A stretch of DNA of 64,000 bases from Gibbula magus. Lineage: Eukaryota > Mollusca > Gastropoda > Trochida > Trochidae. Both the position numbers and the translations under genes were made by a program. Shown here piece after piece: positions 1 through 12,949 of this stretch (the stretch's first letter is position 1; each line of letters opens with the position of its first letter). The stretch is taken from assembly GCA_936450465.1 (NCBI GenBank), contig OW388291.1, forward strand, positions 77,028,436-77,092,435. The letters are read 5' to 3'. The notes beneath the pieces were generated by a model. That model saw only the letters and a program-made list of their open reading frames with translations, made no database searches and was not told the origin of the DNA.

Positions 1-1799
1 TACATTAAATATGTCACTTGACCAGTCATTGGACTCATTCAGAGCTATTAACACCTACTGCACCAGTACACAGAGACCAACACATAGGAAAGTGGGGAAT
101 TTGAATATTACACAACGAACATGAGTTTTTGTGTAATTTGAGTAATTGCGAGGGTTATACTAATAATTGTAACAGTTTAATAAAAGTCACACTCTATAGT
201 GTAATAGCCATACTGCAGTTTCATTCATGTAATCTGTCACAGTTATGTTACGACCCTACATTGATAGTGTGTGGTATGCATCAAACAATTGGCAATTCAA
301 TCAAAAAAAACCACTCCGTCCCGACTGAGGCTACTTTGTAATTGATGGTCTAGGTTAGAGGATATAAGTATTTTGAAATATGAAATAAATTTGTTGATTG
401 TTGATGGCACTCGACATTTTTTGCTACCTTTGCTTTATAATTGTGATACAAAAATGTTTCATAGTTTCGAGATTATTTTTGTGTGAATATTTAGTGAGAT
501 AACTTTTTTTCTAACAAAACAGTTTGCTAGAAGTCCAAGATCACGTGAAGGAATATACATACACGTGCTATTTTAAAATAATCTTTTATGAGGTTGACTG
601 GTAGTAATTATATTTCTCCCCTGACAAATGATCATGCTTGGCCTATTCAAGACTAAAGCTAACATTTGCAATAATCAATAGATTGACATATTGTAAATAT
701 ACAGGATCTAGAGCACAAACCGACCCGTCAACATTAAGTATAAAACTACAAACATACCTAATATCCACCACAACAAAATCAAACAGTATGCATTTCTAAC
801 TGAATCAGAGAAGAAGAATAACAATACATTCATTCAACTTCAAGTGCAGCGATACCGTCGATACATGCACACATATTGTCCTTGGATGCAGACCAATGTG
901 GGGTTAATTGGTATAATCGATTCGAATCGTTAGTGCCCCACCACACCTTGACTGCACAAACAACAGCACATACAAATACACAAATCTTCCATTACGTAAT
1001 CTATACAGGTTTTCAGGTTTTCCAACTCAAATGCAGACTACATCAAGCAAGTCAAGCAAGTGATACATATTTCAGAATCTGCCCCTCTTTTTTTAATAAT
1101 TATTTTCATCATCTAAATCAAAGACATAGCTGTGGGAAAAAAATTATTGATATGCAACTTATGAAAAAACAGTCTCATTAAAATTAAAAACATTTTGCAA
1201 ACAAGTGCAAATAGTTATGGTTGATTGTAATGAGACTGATGGAAAATAGGGTAAGTTTAAGCCGAGTTCAAAAGTAAAATTATATGTAAGGATAATACAA
1301 AATATATAGCTTATATGTCAACTCGTTTCATCTTTCAGTAAACACATCGTTTCTGATTGGCCTACGGTCGAAATGTGTTCCCAATGTAGATTTAAAGAAA
1401 ACAAAGTAACCCGTTGCGAAAGTAAATACAATGTCAACTCCATACCTGTACCAGTGTTCTATAATTGTCAAATGAAGTTATATAAGTTAATTACTTATTT
1501 TCCCAACATTTGCTGCTCTATTTGAATTTGTTTTATTCATTACATAGATTGCACACTCAATTAAAAGATTAACCATTTTTAAAAAAAAATTTAGCGTGAA
1601 GGAATATGTTTCACGAATTATAACATTTCAGTCGAGACGGATGACTCTACATGTATATTACTTACTTACGTTTGAGGTCAAGGCCATTCAAAAAGCAGCA
1701 AGCGAGCTTTTCGATTATCAAAAATCAATAAATGTGTATAAATAATAACAATTATTTTAATAACCTGAAAGGGAATTTGATTTTCATCATTGATAATTG
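1..1799. other. AT-rich region, no gene recognised
   Basis: Only short open frames without splice signals or recognisable protein are present. I see no terminal repeats or tandem arrays apart from short A/T runs. Confidence 0.5.
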
Positions 1800-3056
1800 T
1801 TACTTTATAAGCACATGAAATACCAACACAAACAAAGCACTAAGACAACGGAACAGCGGTAATGCAAAGTGGTGATGCAGTTGGACCAATCCGATTTGGA
1901 GTGGTGACACCAGTGATCTAGGTCGAGTTGCCTGCATAACTGCTTGTCCAATCGAAGCAATTTTAACTTCAGAGTTTTTCCCAGGAAATGACTGAGTCAA
2001 GAGAAGACGAAGTGATTGTGGCAGGTAGTCAAGATGTTTATCAGTTGACTTGATATCATTGATACTTGGGTAAGTAGGGTGGTTTCCGCTTAGAGCTTTT
2101 ATGTCACATTTTAGAAGATCAGAAGTTGCTTTTATCAGGCGCATCTTCTCTACATCTGAATCTGATGTTTTTGGCGCTTTGTAGAAATCATACAAAATAG
2201 ATGAAGCATTGTGTCTGAAGGTTACAACATCTGGTTTTCCATCTGCTTCAGCAATGATTTTCTATCACCAAAATGTTCACACAGTTTTCTTTTCATGTAT
2301 TTAACACTGTAGGCTTCTTCGTCAGATTGCAAATAAGTAGCCATTTGTGAAACTAGATCAGTTAAAGTAACCAACTCATCATCATTTGCTTCAAGGTTGT
2401 CAGCAACTTGTATTAAGGCAGCATGTTTCATAGGATCCTCTGGTCGTCCCTGGCGTGACTTCTTTTGTGGAGTTGGAGAGTAACTGTCAACAGCTTTGGG
2501 TAAATGTCTGTTCGTCCGTAAATTTACACTACATGTGCTGTGATATACTGCATCCATTGCAAAACAGTCACCAGCATACTCAATTCTTGAAAGCACCTTT
2601 ATCGACCATTCATCAGCTCTTTTCAAACAAATCTTTTTGATGGTTTCCTGGAACTGCTTTTCTGTCCTGACTGGAATCACGTTTGATCTGTGACTTTTCC
2701 AATCTGTTTTTACAGTTTCACCACAAAAAATACAGTCATTTTGGAAGTGGAACTCTTTTTCTTGTGACCTTAAAGATCTTCTGTCACTTTCTGGATCTAT
2801 ATCCTCCTGTCCCCTGTCCGTTTATTGGAAGCAACGATGCTGAACTTGTTGATGTGCTTACGTCTGCACTCCTGGTGTATATATTGCCCTTCTCTTGTTT
2901 GGATGCTCTCTCCCCGCAGAACACTGGCATTGTTGATGCTTGCGCTACCCTTTCCACTGAGTTTTGAAGTTGGTTTCCCATTGTCAAGTAGGTCTCCACA
3001 GAGTAAGCATACGTTTTCGTCAGTGCAACGTCTGAAACAAAAACAATATGTATCAC
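1800..3056 (-). pseudogene. N-terminal half of a multicopy zinc-finger protein family, frameshifted
   Basis: Read on the minus strand, three adjoining frames give one continuous family-like protein. Frame 1 (about 3033-2800) holds VCLLCGD and later YIHQECRRKH, a CxxC...HxxxC arrangement. After a frameshift near 2800, frame 2 (about 2800-2222) gives NDCIFCGETVKTDWKSH and then AMDAVYHSTC, a second putative zinc-binding set. A second frameshift near 2250 leads to frame 3, with GKPDVVTFRHNAS, LPQSLRLLLTQSF and ASIGQAVMQATRPR, ending in LHHHF before a stop at 1800. I recall this motif order from a large uncharacterised family expanded in marine invertebrates; its function is unknown to me. The C-terminal half seen in the foldback element at 38.9-40.8 kb appears to belong to the same family. 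With two frameshifts and no C-terminal half, this copy is almost certainly dead. The assignment rests on memory of the family, not on a search. Confidence 0.7.
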
Positions 3057-3059
3057 TGT

Positions 3060-3815
3060 ATTTTTTGCATAACTGTCTCTTATTCCATAAATTACAGTGT
3101 TAACAACAGTTAAAATATTTTGTGTATACTTATTGTTTTAAATATAGCCTCTAGTATGTCTCTAGTAAAACGGAAGAGAAAAAAATCACAGAAAACCTAA
3201 AAAAAATGCAAAACAAATATGGTCCGAAAAGGTTTCCATAGTTTTAAAATTTTGACAGAGTACGTTTATGCTTATATTCGCGATAATAGGTAGTTTCTTG
3301 ATAAAGAATGCAGAGTTGATTTATTTTACTGATAAGTACCAAGTAAAAACATCTCATATTGTGCCTAGCTCTTTGTTATTGAAGGAGGTTTTAGCGAAAA
3401 TGCTGTGTACATAATGAACATGTATTGGTGTCAACAGCACGGCATGAACTTTCCTTCATACTCGATGGATAATACATGCAATAGCAATGATGGATAACAT
3501 ATGCAACCCAAGTATATATTTTACATTATTGATGTCAATTTCAAATGAAAATGAGTGAAAATAATTACCCTGAATGCGTTGAATCCGCCGCGACGTTACG
3601 CTGATCGGCCATGTTGTTAAGTGACGCCATCTACGGAAACCCGGCAAGCAACAGCTGCCATTTATTTTTCCGTATCAGATGTATTCAACTTGGCGTTTTA
3701 TAAAAGTTACTTTTTCGTATAAAATCGTTCACTATATTTTTGTATACTTTTGATATGTTAGAAATACACAACTTCCTTGCATGTTTCAATCGAAGTTCGT
3801 TTTATTGCAATTTGT
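3060..3815. other. No gene recognised
   Basis: AT-rich spacer between the zinc-finger pseudogene and a SINE. A short open frame at 3456-3647 (minus) shows no recognisable motif and no convincing splice context. Confidence 0.4.
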
Positions 3816-3819
3816 TCTA

Positions 3820-4020
3820 CCCTTTTTGACATTATTACTGGACTATAACCAGGAAGCACAATGGTGCCAACGACCCGGGTTCGAATCAAAACATTTATAA
3901 CCTGGGTCTTATACATGTACTGTATACAAGGCACTTCATCCACACTGCACTCAGCTGTATAAATGGGTACCTGAACACCGGAATGTATGGACCCATTATT
4001 ACACGCGTGGTGAACGTACA
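3820..4020 (+). repeat. SINE-like repeat (tRNA-like head plus conserved body)
   Basis: GGGTTCGAATC at about 3868 matches a polymerase III B box. It is followed by a body with GGCACTTCATCCACACTGC and GTATAAATGGGTACCTG. That body resembles the central part of tRNA-derived SINEs I know from marine invertebrates (the ATGGGTACCTG core). The A box is weak and no clear target duplication is visible, so this is probably an old copy. Confidence 0.55.
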
Positions 4021-4149
4021 ACTAGTGTAATCTCGTACGTCACACGTGTATCGTATCACGTTGACCTGTGTCGTAACGACGTGACCCCCATTCCAACGAT
4101 CTGATTGGATAACCAATGACCTCTCAGTTAGGGTCAAGTTAAAACGGAA

Positions 4150-5130
4150 CTACTTTTGAATTATTTAAAACAAACACGTAACATTTCATTTTCACAACTT
4201 TATATGCGTCAACATAGTTTGTCAATGCTTTTAGAAAGTTGCACATTTGTCCAGTATGCATAATTGATATCGCGAATAGCTGTCACTATCGGCAAACGCA
4301 CCGTATTTACTTACAGTTCAAGGGTTGTGTGGAAATCCAAACATCTCACATTCATTGTCAGTGTCAAAAGGTTTCCAATGCGGCGAATGTCAAATGCAAA
4401 CATCATTTAGCCTAATCATCACCAAGAACGGAATGAACAGCTTGCAATGGTACTTGCAATGATAGTAGTCAAAGTCAAACATATTCACTCTGCGTTAACC
4501 TAGCCCTTCGATGTTGACATCATGCCGATCGCGAGTCGTTCTCTCTACAGTACCGTAGGCCTAGTCATAAAGCGTCATAAAGCGTCGATTGTTGCTGTTC
4601 ATCCAAACTTAAAACCTTGGCACTGTTGCTTCATTCTTTCAGTAGATTGTATATAAAACTTGGAAATGGTAACGTGGAACCGTGATACCGTGTATGACAT
4701 TCCGTCACAAAAAAACAACGTCAGCTGTCGCTTGTAACTAGGCCAACAGCCTCGACACCGAGCCGACAGACTGCGAGGCGAGGCGAGGCGAGGCGAACGA
4801 GTTTACTATAAGATTAATGTCAATGTTTGCATTAAAAATAATACCTTGCACAACATAACATAACACATAATTTGCATAAACCTTTTTGTTCATTTTTATA
4901 GTCAACTTTTGATTGATTCAACTGAATCTCATGAACTACATTATTTCGTCGTAGGTATACGCAATAGGAGGTGCAAATAAGCGTTCATGTCAGCTAGATA
5001 GCGCAGTTTACGTCAATTATTACGCTCTCGGTTATTGAAACCGGTTTCGGTTACGGAGAATTGTTTCCCATATCACAAGTAATAAAATTAAACGGTGTGA
5101 CGAATCCGCGTATAATAAACGTGTGTAATA
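4150..5130. other. No gene recognised; short GAGGC run
   Basis: Intergenic sequence with a five-fold (GCGAG/GAGGC) run near 4770-4796. There is no ORF with recognisable content. Confidence 0.4.
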
Positions 5131-5135
5131 AATAA

Positions 5136-5282
5136 AATACCACACTCGGTCTCATTAGATACGAATTATATGAAACTCGTGACCTTCCTATGGTATCTGA
5201 CCTCGCTTTCGCTCGGTCAGATACCGTCGGAAGGACACTCTTTTCGTATAATTCGTATCTAATGAGACCTCGTGTAGTATTC
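5136..5282. mobile_element. Hairpin MITE, about 62-bp inverted arms
   Basis: Starting at CACTCGGTCTCATTAGATAC (5143), the left arm is repeated in inverted form to 5275 with about 90% identity. The two arms meet at a small loop inside CGCTTTCGCTCG. The whole unit is nearly palindromic and non-coding. A decayed relative with the same GACCTTCC..GGAAGGACACTC core lies at about 47490-47640, and a more distant one near 35815-35895. This fits a small non-autonomous DNA element; its superfamily cannot be decided from this copy. Confidence 0.75.
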
Positions 5283-5719
5283 TCTATATATGCTTAATAT
5301 GAGGCACCGAAAGTGTGATTCCTTGTGTAGCGCCTTGATCTTGCATTGAGCATGGATATGTGCGCATTATAAATATACTATTAGCATCATTAATATTAGG
5401 TAAATGGATATTTCAGTACAATCTGAAATGAAAATGACACAAGAAGATCTAAATATACCAGTTAAACAGTTCCTGCAAAAACTATTGTATGCAGAATAGG
5501 AAATGTTTGTTTACTTATAAAATATCGGAACAACCCATTTAGCGTTTACTAAAGAGTTTTAATTTAAGGCTGCAAATACTCATATCAGAGAAGTAGAGAG
5601 AAGCGATGACTTGTGCATCGTCTCAGAAGTCCATTTAGAGTCAGGTCTAACATATGGTTTGACTACGTTGTGAAAACATTTTGCTATCAAATAGAAGCAG
5701 TATTCCAACATGATTTGTT

Positions 5720-6035
5720 TCTGTCATATCATGTAAAATGTAGATATCGCTACAATCAAATCGTCATAATCCTATTACATCATCAGTTAATGACATCAAA
5801 TTGTTTTGACATTACTGAGATCACAGCTAAAGAAGCTAAATGGCAGTTTTATGTTTCAGATTTGTTCATTCTTTTGTCAATGCTTGTTGAAGAATGACTT
5901 TGAATGATATGTAAAATCTCATCCTCGTGTCTTCTGATATCGGCAAGCCTCAGATATTTGTAACTTTAATCAACTCGTGTTGACAAATTTGATTAGGTGA
6001 GATTCTCTATTTATAGATAACATGAAATTTATGAG
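5720..6035. repeat. Repeat copy A, inverted relative to 21600-21960
   Basis: AAATGGCAGTTTTATG (5847) followed by AATCTCATCCTCGTGTCTTC (5926) and a later GGTGAGATTCT correspond, on the opposite strand, to the sequence around 21605-21780. The copy contains a degenerate hairpin. It is non-coding and looks like an old MITE. Confidence 0.55.
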
Positions 6036-6174
6036 ATAGGAGCCCTGTAGAATATACTCTGATATTGCAGCACAATTGTCAGGAGGATTTACATGGTGGT
6101 CATTTCATTTGAATGTTTTCCACCAAACATAATGTTCGAGTTCTCCTTCGTTCCAGTGCCCTACCCAACACACG

Positions 6175-6385
6175 AAAGCATGACTCTGTTCCACAACAGC
6201 GAGCGCTTGTAATCGCTCATTGAGCGCTACATTGAGCGCCATTCCTCCTGAACGACACGGTGCGATGCCTCTAGGTTTGCTCGCTTTGCTACGTAGCGCT
6301 ACATTGAGCAACCGCGTTTCAAGAGAGGTTTAATGCAGCGCTCAATGAGCGATTATAAGCGCTCACTGTTATTTCAAACACCGAT
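6175..6385 (-). mobile_element. GCTCAATGAGCG hairpin MITE, copy 1 (reverse)
   Basis: Contains the family hallmarks in reverse order: AGCGCTTGTAATCGCTCATT, repeated GCTACATTGAGCGC, CTGAACGACACGGTGC, GCTACGTAGCGCTACATTGA and TTTCAAGAGAGGTTT. The same blocks occur in copies near 7766, 28525 and 48242. Confidence 0.7.
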
Positions 6386-6489
6386 TCAACAAGAAACAAG
6401 AAATATAAATTATAAGGTCATGTAAATCTAATATAAAAGTGACGTATACGGTTGAGCATAATAAAACAAAGGTATCCTACCTATCAAGC

Positions 6490-7050
6490 GTTTTTCACAC
6501 GTTATTTGTAAGGAATAATCCAATGTTACATGTGATTCACGTGTTCTTTGTTAGAGAGAACCATGTGATTTATAATTCTTTGTAAGAAGGAATCCGAGGT
6601 TATAAGTGTAATTTATAATTCTTTGTAAAGAAAGAATCCAAGGTTATAAGTGCGATTTATAATTCTTTGTAAAGAAAGAATCCAAGGTTATAAGTGTAAT
6701 TTATAATTCTTTGTAAAAAAGAATCCAAGGTTATAACTGTGATTTATAATTCTTTGTAAAGAAAGAATCCAAGGTTATACTCTTGTAAGTGTGATTTATA
6801 ATTCTTTGTAATGAAATAGTCCAAGGCTATAAGTGCGATTTATCATTCTTTGTTAAGAAATAATCCAAGGTTATAAGTGTGATTTATCATTCTTTGTAAA
6901 CAAAGAATCCGAGGTTAATTGCGATTAACATGTAATTTGTACGGAATCTTATTTATAATTCTTTGTAAAGAAAGAATCTAAGGTTATAAGTGGGATTTAT
7001 AATTCTTTGTTAAGAAGGAATCCAAGGTTATAAGTGTGATTTACAATTCT
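6490..7050. repeat. Minisatellite, unit about 44 bp, about 11 copies
   Basis: A unit that reads roughly GGTTATAAGTGTGATTTATA followed by ATTCTTTGTAAAGAAAGAATCCAA is tandemly repeated. Copies carry small substitutions (GTGCG/GTGTG/GTGGG) and one is interrupted near 6915-6945. Each unit holds a small TTCTTTG..AAAGAA inverted repeat. Confidence 0.9.
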
Positions 7051-7762
7051 TAAAAAAATGTCGCATGACGCACTCTCGATTGTATTACGTACTCTATCGT
7101 TTGTCCATTTGATTCTATTTGCATCAAGTGAAAATGGTCTGCAGTCCTCCAGCAAACACTCTGTTCATTGACGTCAGCTTCCAATGTTTCCGACTTCGGA
7201 GACTATGACAGAGACCCAGGCTGCCAGTCAAAGGTGATCTTTGAATTACTGCAAACAATATTGCTGATTATGCTTACCTTGGATATGATACGCCTTTACA
7301 TATCGAACAAATCAACAAGAAACTACTGTTTTTAGATAATACATTTACCGTAAATTGGCAACTCCATGTTTCACTATCTGACCTAAGAACTAGGGCAGCC
7401 ATCAGATAGTGAGAGTTTCCAACACTGCCTCCGAGCTAACAAGAAAGCGGAAGCATAATTCTTCGTTGTCAGGAGTACCGGTATAAAAACTCTCACAATT
7501 TGGGAATATGTCATGTTTGTTGCAGACAAGCATTACCGACCAGCACGCACAAACTTAATTTGAAAGCTAACCGAGCCGTAGAATATTTCTTTTTAGATAA
7601 GCTGAAATTTAAAGCTTATAGGAATTTCATAACTGATGACTTATGCTCTTGCCACTAGCACATTAAAATGAAACGTCAGATTATTTCTTACAGCCGTATG
7701 TAGACTCTGATGTCCTAGACCATGAGTCACGAAGCTGGTGTCGTGTTTCAACGTGACATCTC

Positions 7763-7995
7763 AGGGCCGTGTTCAAGAGAGGTTTCAATCGCTCAATTAG
7801 CGATTACTTTTAAACCTCTCCTGAACGCGATTGCTCAATGTAGCACTATGTAGCAAAGCGAGCGAACTTTGAGATTTTGCACCGTGTCGTTCAGGAGAGA
7901 ATGAGCGCTACTTGAGCGCTATTTGAGCGCTACATTGAGCAATCAATGAGCGATTTTATATATGTTTTTGATTTTGTTATAGAACGGAACCCTGA
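7763..7995 (+). mobile_element. GCTCAATGAGCG hairpin MITE, copy 2
   Basis: Starts near GGGCCGTGTTCAAG and ends near AGAACGGAACCCTG, so its ends form a short imperfect inverted repeat. Inside are the arm GTTTCAATCGCTCAAT..., then CACCGTGTCGTTCAGGAGAG and a run of GCGCTA(C/T)(A/T)TTGAGCGC units. Confidence 0.8.
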
Positions 7996-7999
7996 TTTG

Positions 8000-10600
8000 T
8001 ATTTTTGTATCAACATATTACACCACTTTTTCTCGCGAAATGGATTTTAAATCTCTTGCAAATTATTCTGTATAAAACATAATCATGCTTTAAGTATTTG
8101 TTATAATATGGCGAATGATTATTAATTCAAAAAGCATTTCTGTTTTGCCAGGCATTGTGTTATTTTACTGGGGCATAGTTCACAGACAGTAGACTCATAG
8201 TCATTAGTTGGAGCGATGAAGCCTTTCTAATGTCAACTACGCGAACCTGTTTAAGCGAGTATAAAATACATTCTAATACATGATTATTTTTGCAGTACAA
8301 AACATAATATTAAGTCATAAAAATTGACAAAACAAAACAGGAAAATATCGCAGAAATTGTGGTTATAAATGTGTTTTGCAGGAATAGCAATCGATCAATT
8401 GTGATACATCTGGAACTACGTACACGCTCGTTTTCTTTTTACAGAGTTTAGCTAATTCAGTGATTATTAATAATGATACATTTTAGGTATTTTCGCTTGA
8501 GTCGGTGTGACCAAAGCCACATAAAACCACGGTGACTCGTGTATGGTTTTTATTATGAAATAAGTTTAAACTTATATTACATTCGAATAAGAATTAATTA
8601 CGAATTACACACCCCTCCCCTATAAGTTACCAAAACGTAATCCATTTTTATTAATTTTCAAATTACATAAGTAATTGGAATTCTTATATCAATGCGCCTC
8701 TTTCATGACAAGACATGATGACATGACATACCCATGTCCATTGAGAGCATCCCTTTCGCTTTCTTCAATGTATAATTACTTAGTTGTTGAGAAACGTGTT
8801 CATTTCCACTGTTAATTATTTCTCGGTAGTCGCACATTCGCATGTCTGTTTGTCTTCAGGGAATAATCAGACAAGGATGTAGTTTCCAATATTGAAGTTT
8901 GATCACACCCACTTCAGCAAATTCACACCTGACGAGCAAGACGTCCCAGGTGTAATCAATTAGAGAAATAGACACCATTTGTAATTAGCTAATTGAAATA
9001 AACATATGCAAGCGTTTACTCCATGTAGCTCTGTCCGATAGGGTGTGTACCTTGCAAGAAGGAATAGGTGTTCTGAATAATTTATATATATATACACCTA
9101 TTTGATTGACAACTAAAATAGGATGAAGAACAGAAAGATAATTGGACAATGGGAATTAAATTGATTAATGAACTAATTAGGTGTAAATGTATAATGTACA
9201 GACTAAAGTACTCAATGCGGTAACGTAAATACGACGTCTAACTAGATACTGAAAGAGAATGATATGTTGTTTGTGACAAAATGTTCAAAAGTGATATATT
9301 CTGCCAGTTGGCAACAGAAAGACTACAGGCAGGTACTCTTTGACGGTTGGTTGCGGTTGGTGTCAGGTATTACATTTAACGAGATCTAGATGAAAGCATG
9401 AATAGTACCAACAGATGATTGTATATTTTGACTTTGTTCCATTCTATTTCGTAAAAACCAATGCTTATTACTTAGAAATTACAAAAAATTAGCATAATTC
9501 CCAAAATAAGTTCCTTATTGTTCAGAACCGGGCAGCCCCACTCACTGGACCCTATTACTATATAATAGAGTAGAATGTCGGTCTATGTCTATGTGCACTG
9601 GACTGCATATGACGACCAGTTAAGTGTAGGTATTGTAGGTGTGACTCCGAAAATGGCTTGAAAAACAATTGGCAAGAGAGGGTTGTCGCTATTACCACAG
9701 TTATGCATTGATAAATAGCTAGTTGTTGTGATAATTGTTCGAACATGTCAATAACATGAATAAATAGATTACAAACAGAAAGAGTATCGTTTCAACGTAA
9801 GATCATTTGAATAATGTATCACCAGCAGTGAATTTACATAAAAAGACATTTATGAACATAATATGATATATGTATATAAATGCATTAAGTTATGAAGTAT
9901 GTACCTATATATATAAGTTGTGTGATTTCAGTGTTATTCATATAATCATATTTGGTGAAAGTTGTTTCAGTATAACAGATAAAACCCTCTATTATTGTGA
10001 GAATATTTAATTTTATAATGTAGTCAAATGTAATTAAATTGTGAACGATACTTTTCAGTGGAAGTACAATAGTTTAAACTTTCGAGAGGCATCATTCCAC
10101 TTGCGTGAAAACAAGACATTTGATTTGTGTTCTGTTCATCGGCGTTCGTGTTCTTTTCATCGGCGTTGATGTTGTTGGTTTTAGTTCACCGTACCCACAA
10201 GAAGTAAATCTAATCATGATATTGAAATTCAATGGCCATGAACCTATGCAATGGATTCCACTTGTACAACATGGACGAAAACAAACTGGTCCTAGTCACG
10301 ATGACCATGCATTTGACCAATAGGTGGACATAAATTATGTACTGTTATAGGCTCACCATCTCTCATCAACAGCGGAAAAGATCCCCGCTAATTATCTGAT
10401 TAATCCCCTACTGTGTGTGCTAATTAACCTTCGGCCTGTCCCTATTTCAATTAATCTGTGTTGTTTGTTGAGTTACAGAACAAACCAATACACAAGAACC
10501 TATATGATAAGTACACATGTATGAGTAAGATAATAAAGATAAGATAAGTAAGTAAGATAATTAGTAAGAGATTAATTCATACTAATATTCTGAACCGTAA
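8000..10600. other. No gene recognised
   Basis: AT-rich sequence with scattered short frames. A TATATA run lies near 9085. No splice-bounded coding exon, terminal repeat or tandem array could be supported. Confidence 0.4.
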
Positions 10601-10616
10601 GGTTGACACGTAATAA

Positions 10617-10620
<4 letters not shown>

Positions 10621-10710
<90 letters not shown>
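10621..10710. repeat. (GA)45 microsatellite
   Basis: An uninterrupted GA dinucleotide run of 90 bases. The Arg-Glu open frame over it is an artefact of the repeat. Confidence 0.98.
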
Positions 10711-10714
<4 letters not shown>

Positions 10715-10905
10715 GACAGAGACAGAGACAGAGACTGAGACTGAGACTGAGACTGAGACTGAGACTGAGGCCAGAGGCCAGAGGGCAGAGGGCAGAGGGC
10801 AGAGGGCAGAGGGCAGAGGGCGAGACAGAGGCAGAGGCAGAGGCAGAGGCTAAGTGAGACAGAGGCAGAGAGACAGACTGAGAGATAGACAGCCAGACAG
10901 GGACA
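10711..10905. repeat. Purine-rich compound microsatellite derived from (GA)n
   Basis: Successive short arrays follow the GA run without a gap: GACAGA, then GACTGA, GAGGCCA, GAGGGCA, and CAGAGG, returning to GACAGA-type units. Confidence 0.9.
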
Positions 10906-10909
10906 ATAT

Positions 10910-12780
10910 CAAATCCTTTAACACATTGTCATATACAAACAAGCATATTAAGTCGATTCTAAAAGGAATTCAATAATCATTTCCATCTCATTTATATGTT
11001 TATATAATATCAATACAATAAAACAGTGTCCTATTTAAAATTTCATTTTGTCTTGATGTTTATTATACCAGTAACATGATTAAACATTTTTATCTTATCA
11101 ATTTATCTTGCTTTTGATGTTTGATAAAACCCACATCAATATCAATAATTTTGTATTCATGTTTACATTATGAAACAGAAAGATTGAGAAACTATGAATC
11201 TAAGTCAAGCTAACAGAGCATTATATTTCCCATAATTAACCGGAGGATGATAGTAATCCTTGAATCGTGCTACCAATAGAAACATATCTTATAGAACCGA
11301 GAAACATTTACGAAACGAAATAATAACGTTTGAATGTCAGGTTCATACAAAATGTAACTGAACTTGTCCTTCTTGCGACCACGCGCTGATTTAACTCGTC
11401 TGTAGATAATTACGTAAGAAACGGATTTGTTTTCAAAGTCAATGCTACAGAGGAAAATGCTATCCTTGCTTCCTCGGCGTTAGATAATAAGCATTCCAAG
11501 TGAGCTAGTATCCCGATACACTTCTTGCACAACAACAACAATCTTGGATATTTGTCTTTGAGAAAACTCATTTCTTATGTAGACCACTTCTAAATGCCAT
11601 TCAAAGACCTGACTCGTTACATTTGTTTCATTCTTTTAATAAAGAATTACCACCATATTGTTTTCTTTTCATAATTAGGTAGTCAAATCATGTACCAAAG
11701 GCTCTAGAAAGCTGAAACAGACTCCTTGGCCAAAGGTGTTTCTAAATTGTAGTCTTGGTAACCCTGTGACGCCAAATGTGGGTAACAGGGGCCATAACCT
11801 AAAAACCTATTTTCCAATACGTAAGAGTGTTGAAATTTGTTATACCCATGAGAACTAATTTCATCCAAATTTAGTGTCAAGTCAAATCGTGTTCATGCAC
11901 TGACACTTTTGAAGATTTTGAGATTTTTCATGGCTAGGGATTGTGCATTATATTGAGAACAATTTATTTAGATTTTCTGTATCAAACAATACAAAATACT
12001 GATAAGCTACAGACTTTATTTTTGGGGAATATTGTCCGAAAATGGCACCTGGAATTTTATAAGATGCATAGTTTTAATTTCCAGAAATATCAGAATTGGA
12101 TCATTAATGACCTAAAACACAATGTGAGTGTCTTGAATTTCTGATTAAAAAATCACATCTCAGCGAAATAAAACCACTCCTATTTCTGTCAAGAGCGGTC
12201 GTTCACTGTTGGTTGTCAAGGACATACACTAGTTGAAATAGCCTGGAATTCCAAAGAGTTAAACCCTAGTTAGACATTATTAGTAAAACAACTACTAGGG
12301 GAATGTGCTCCCTAGGCCAGGATCTTAGAAAGTTTGTAAAAGAATATTTGTATTCTGTCTAAAATGAAAACTGTCGCAGTTTCCACGAATCCATGCCATA
12401 ACAAATAAAAGCACTGAGAAAAACAAAAGGGAGTAATATTTCTTATTGAATGTACTTTCTGTTGATACCAAATGCTTCAATACAAGCATTTATGAACATG
12501 TTATGAGTGTCTTCAGTCTTCAACAGAGCAATGTAACAAACTAGACCGTAGTCTAATGGAACGACAGACACCATCTTTGATTCGTTATCAAAACTCCGAC
12601 TCAGCAATATTCGTGACTCATATCTCAAAACATACACACTGACATCTGAAGTAACTTACCAACGATCCTTTATTACGTTTTACACCAATGAGAAAAGAGC
12701 TAAACCATTCTTTAACTTACTTTTTGCCAAAACTGCGAAAGATTCTACCTGAAAACATCTTTGAAATAGAAATTTCCCGT
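10910..12780. other. No gene recognised; short repeat shared with 47.03 kb
   Basis: AT-rich. At about 11573-11615 the stretch TAGACCACTTCTAAATGCC and following CATTCAAAGACCT matches the sequence at 47032-47066, downstream of the hammerhead-like motif, so it is a dispersed repeat. No coding exon was recognised. Confidence 0.5.
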
Positions 12781-12794
12781 GATGTCTGTCTGTT

Positions 12795-12949
<155 letters not shown>

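Noticed and set aside
6105..6311. 68-residue minus-strand ORF
   Set aside because: Generated by the GCTCAATGAGCG MITE; equivalent frames in other copies are not kept.
10603..10857. Arg-Glu repeat ORF over the GA tract
   Set aside because: Translation of a dinucleotide microsatellite; no start context, splice sites or non-repeat protein sequence.
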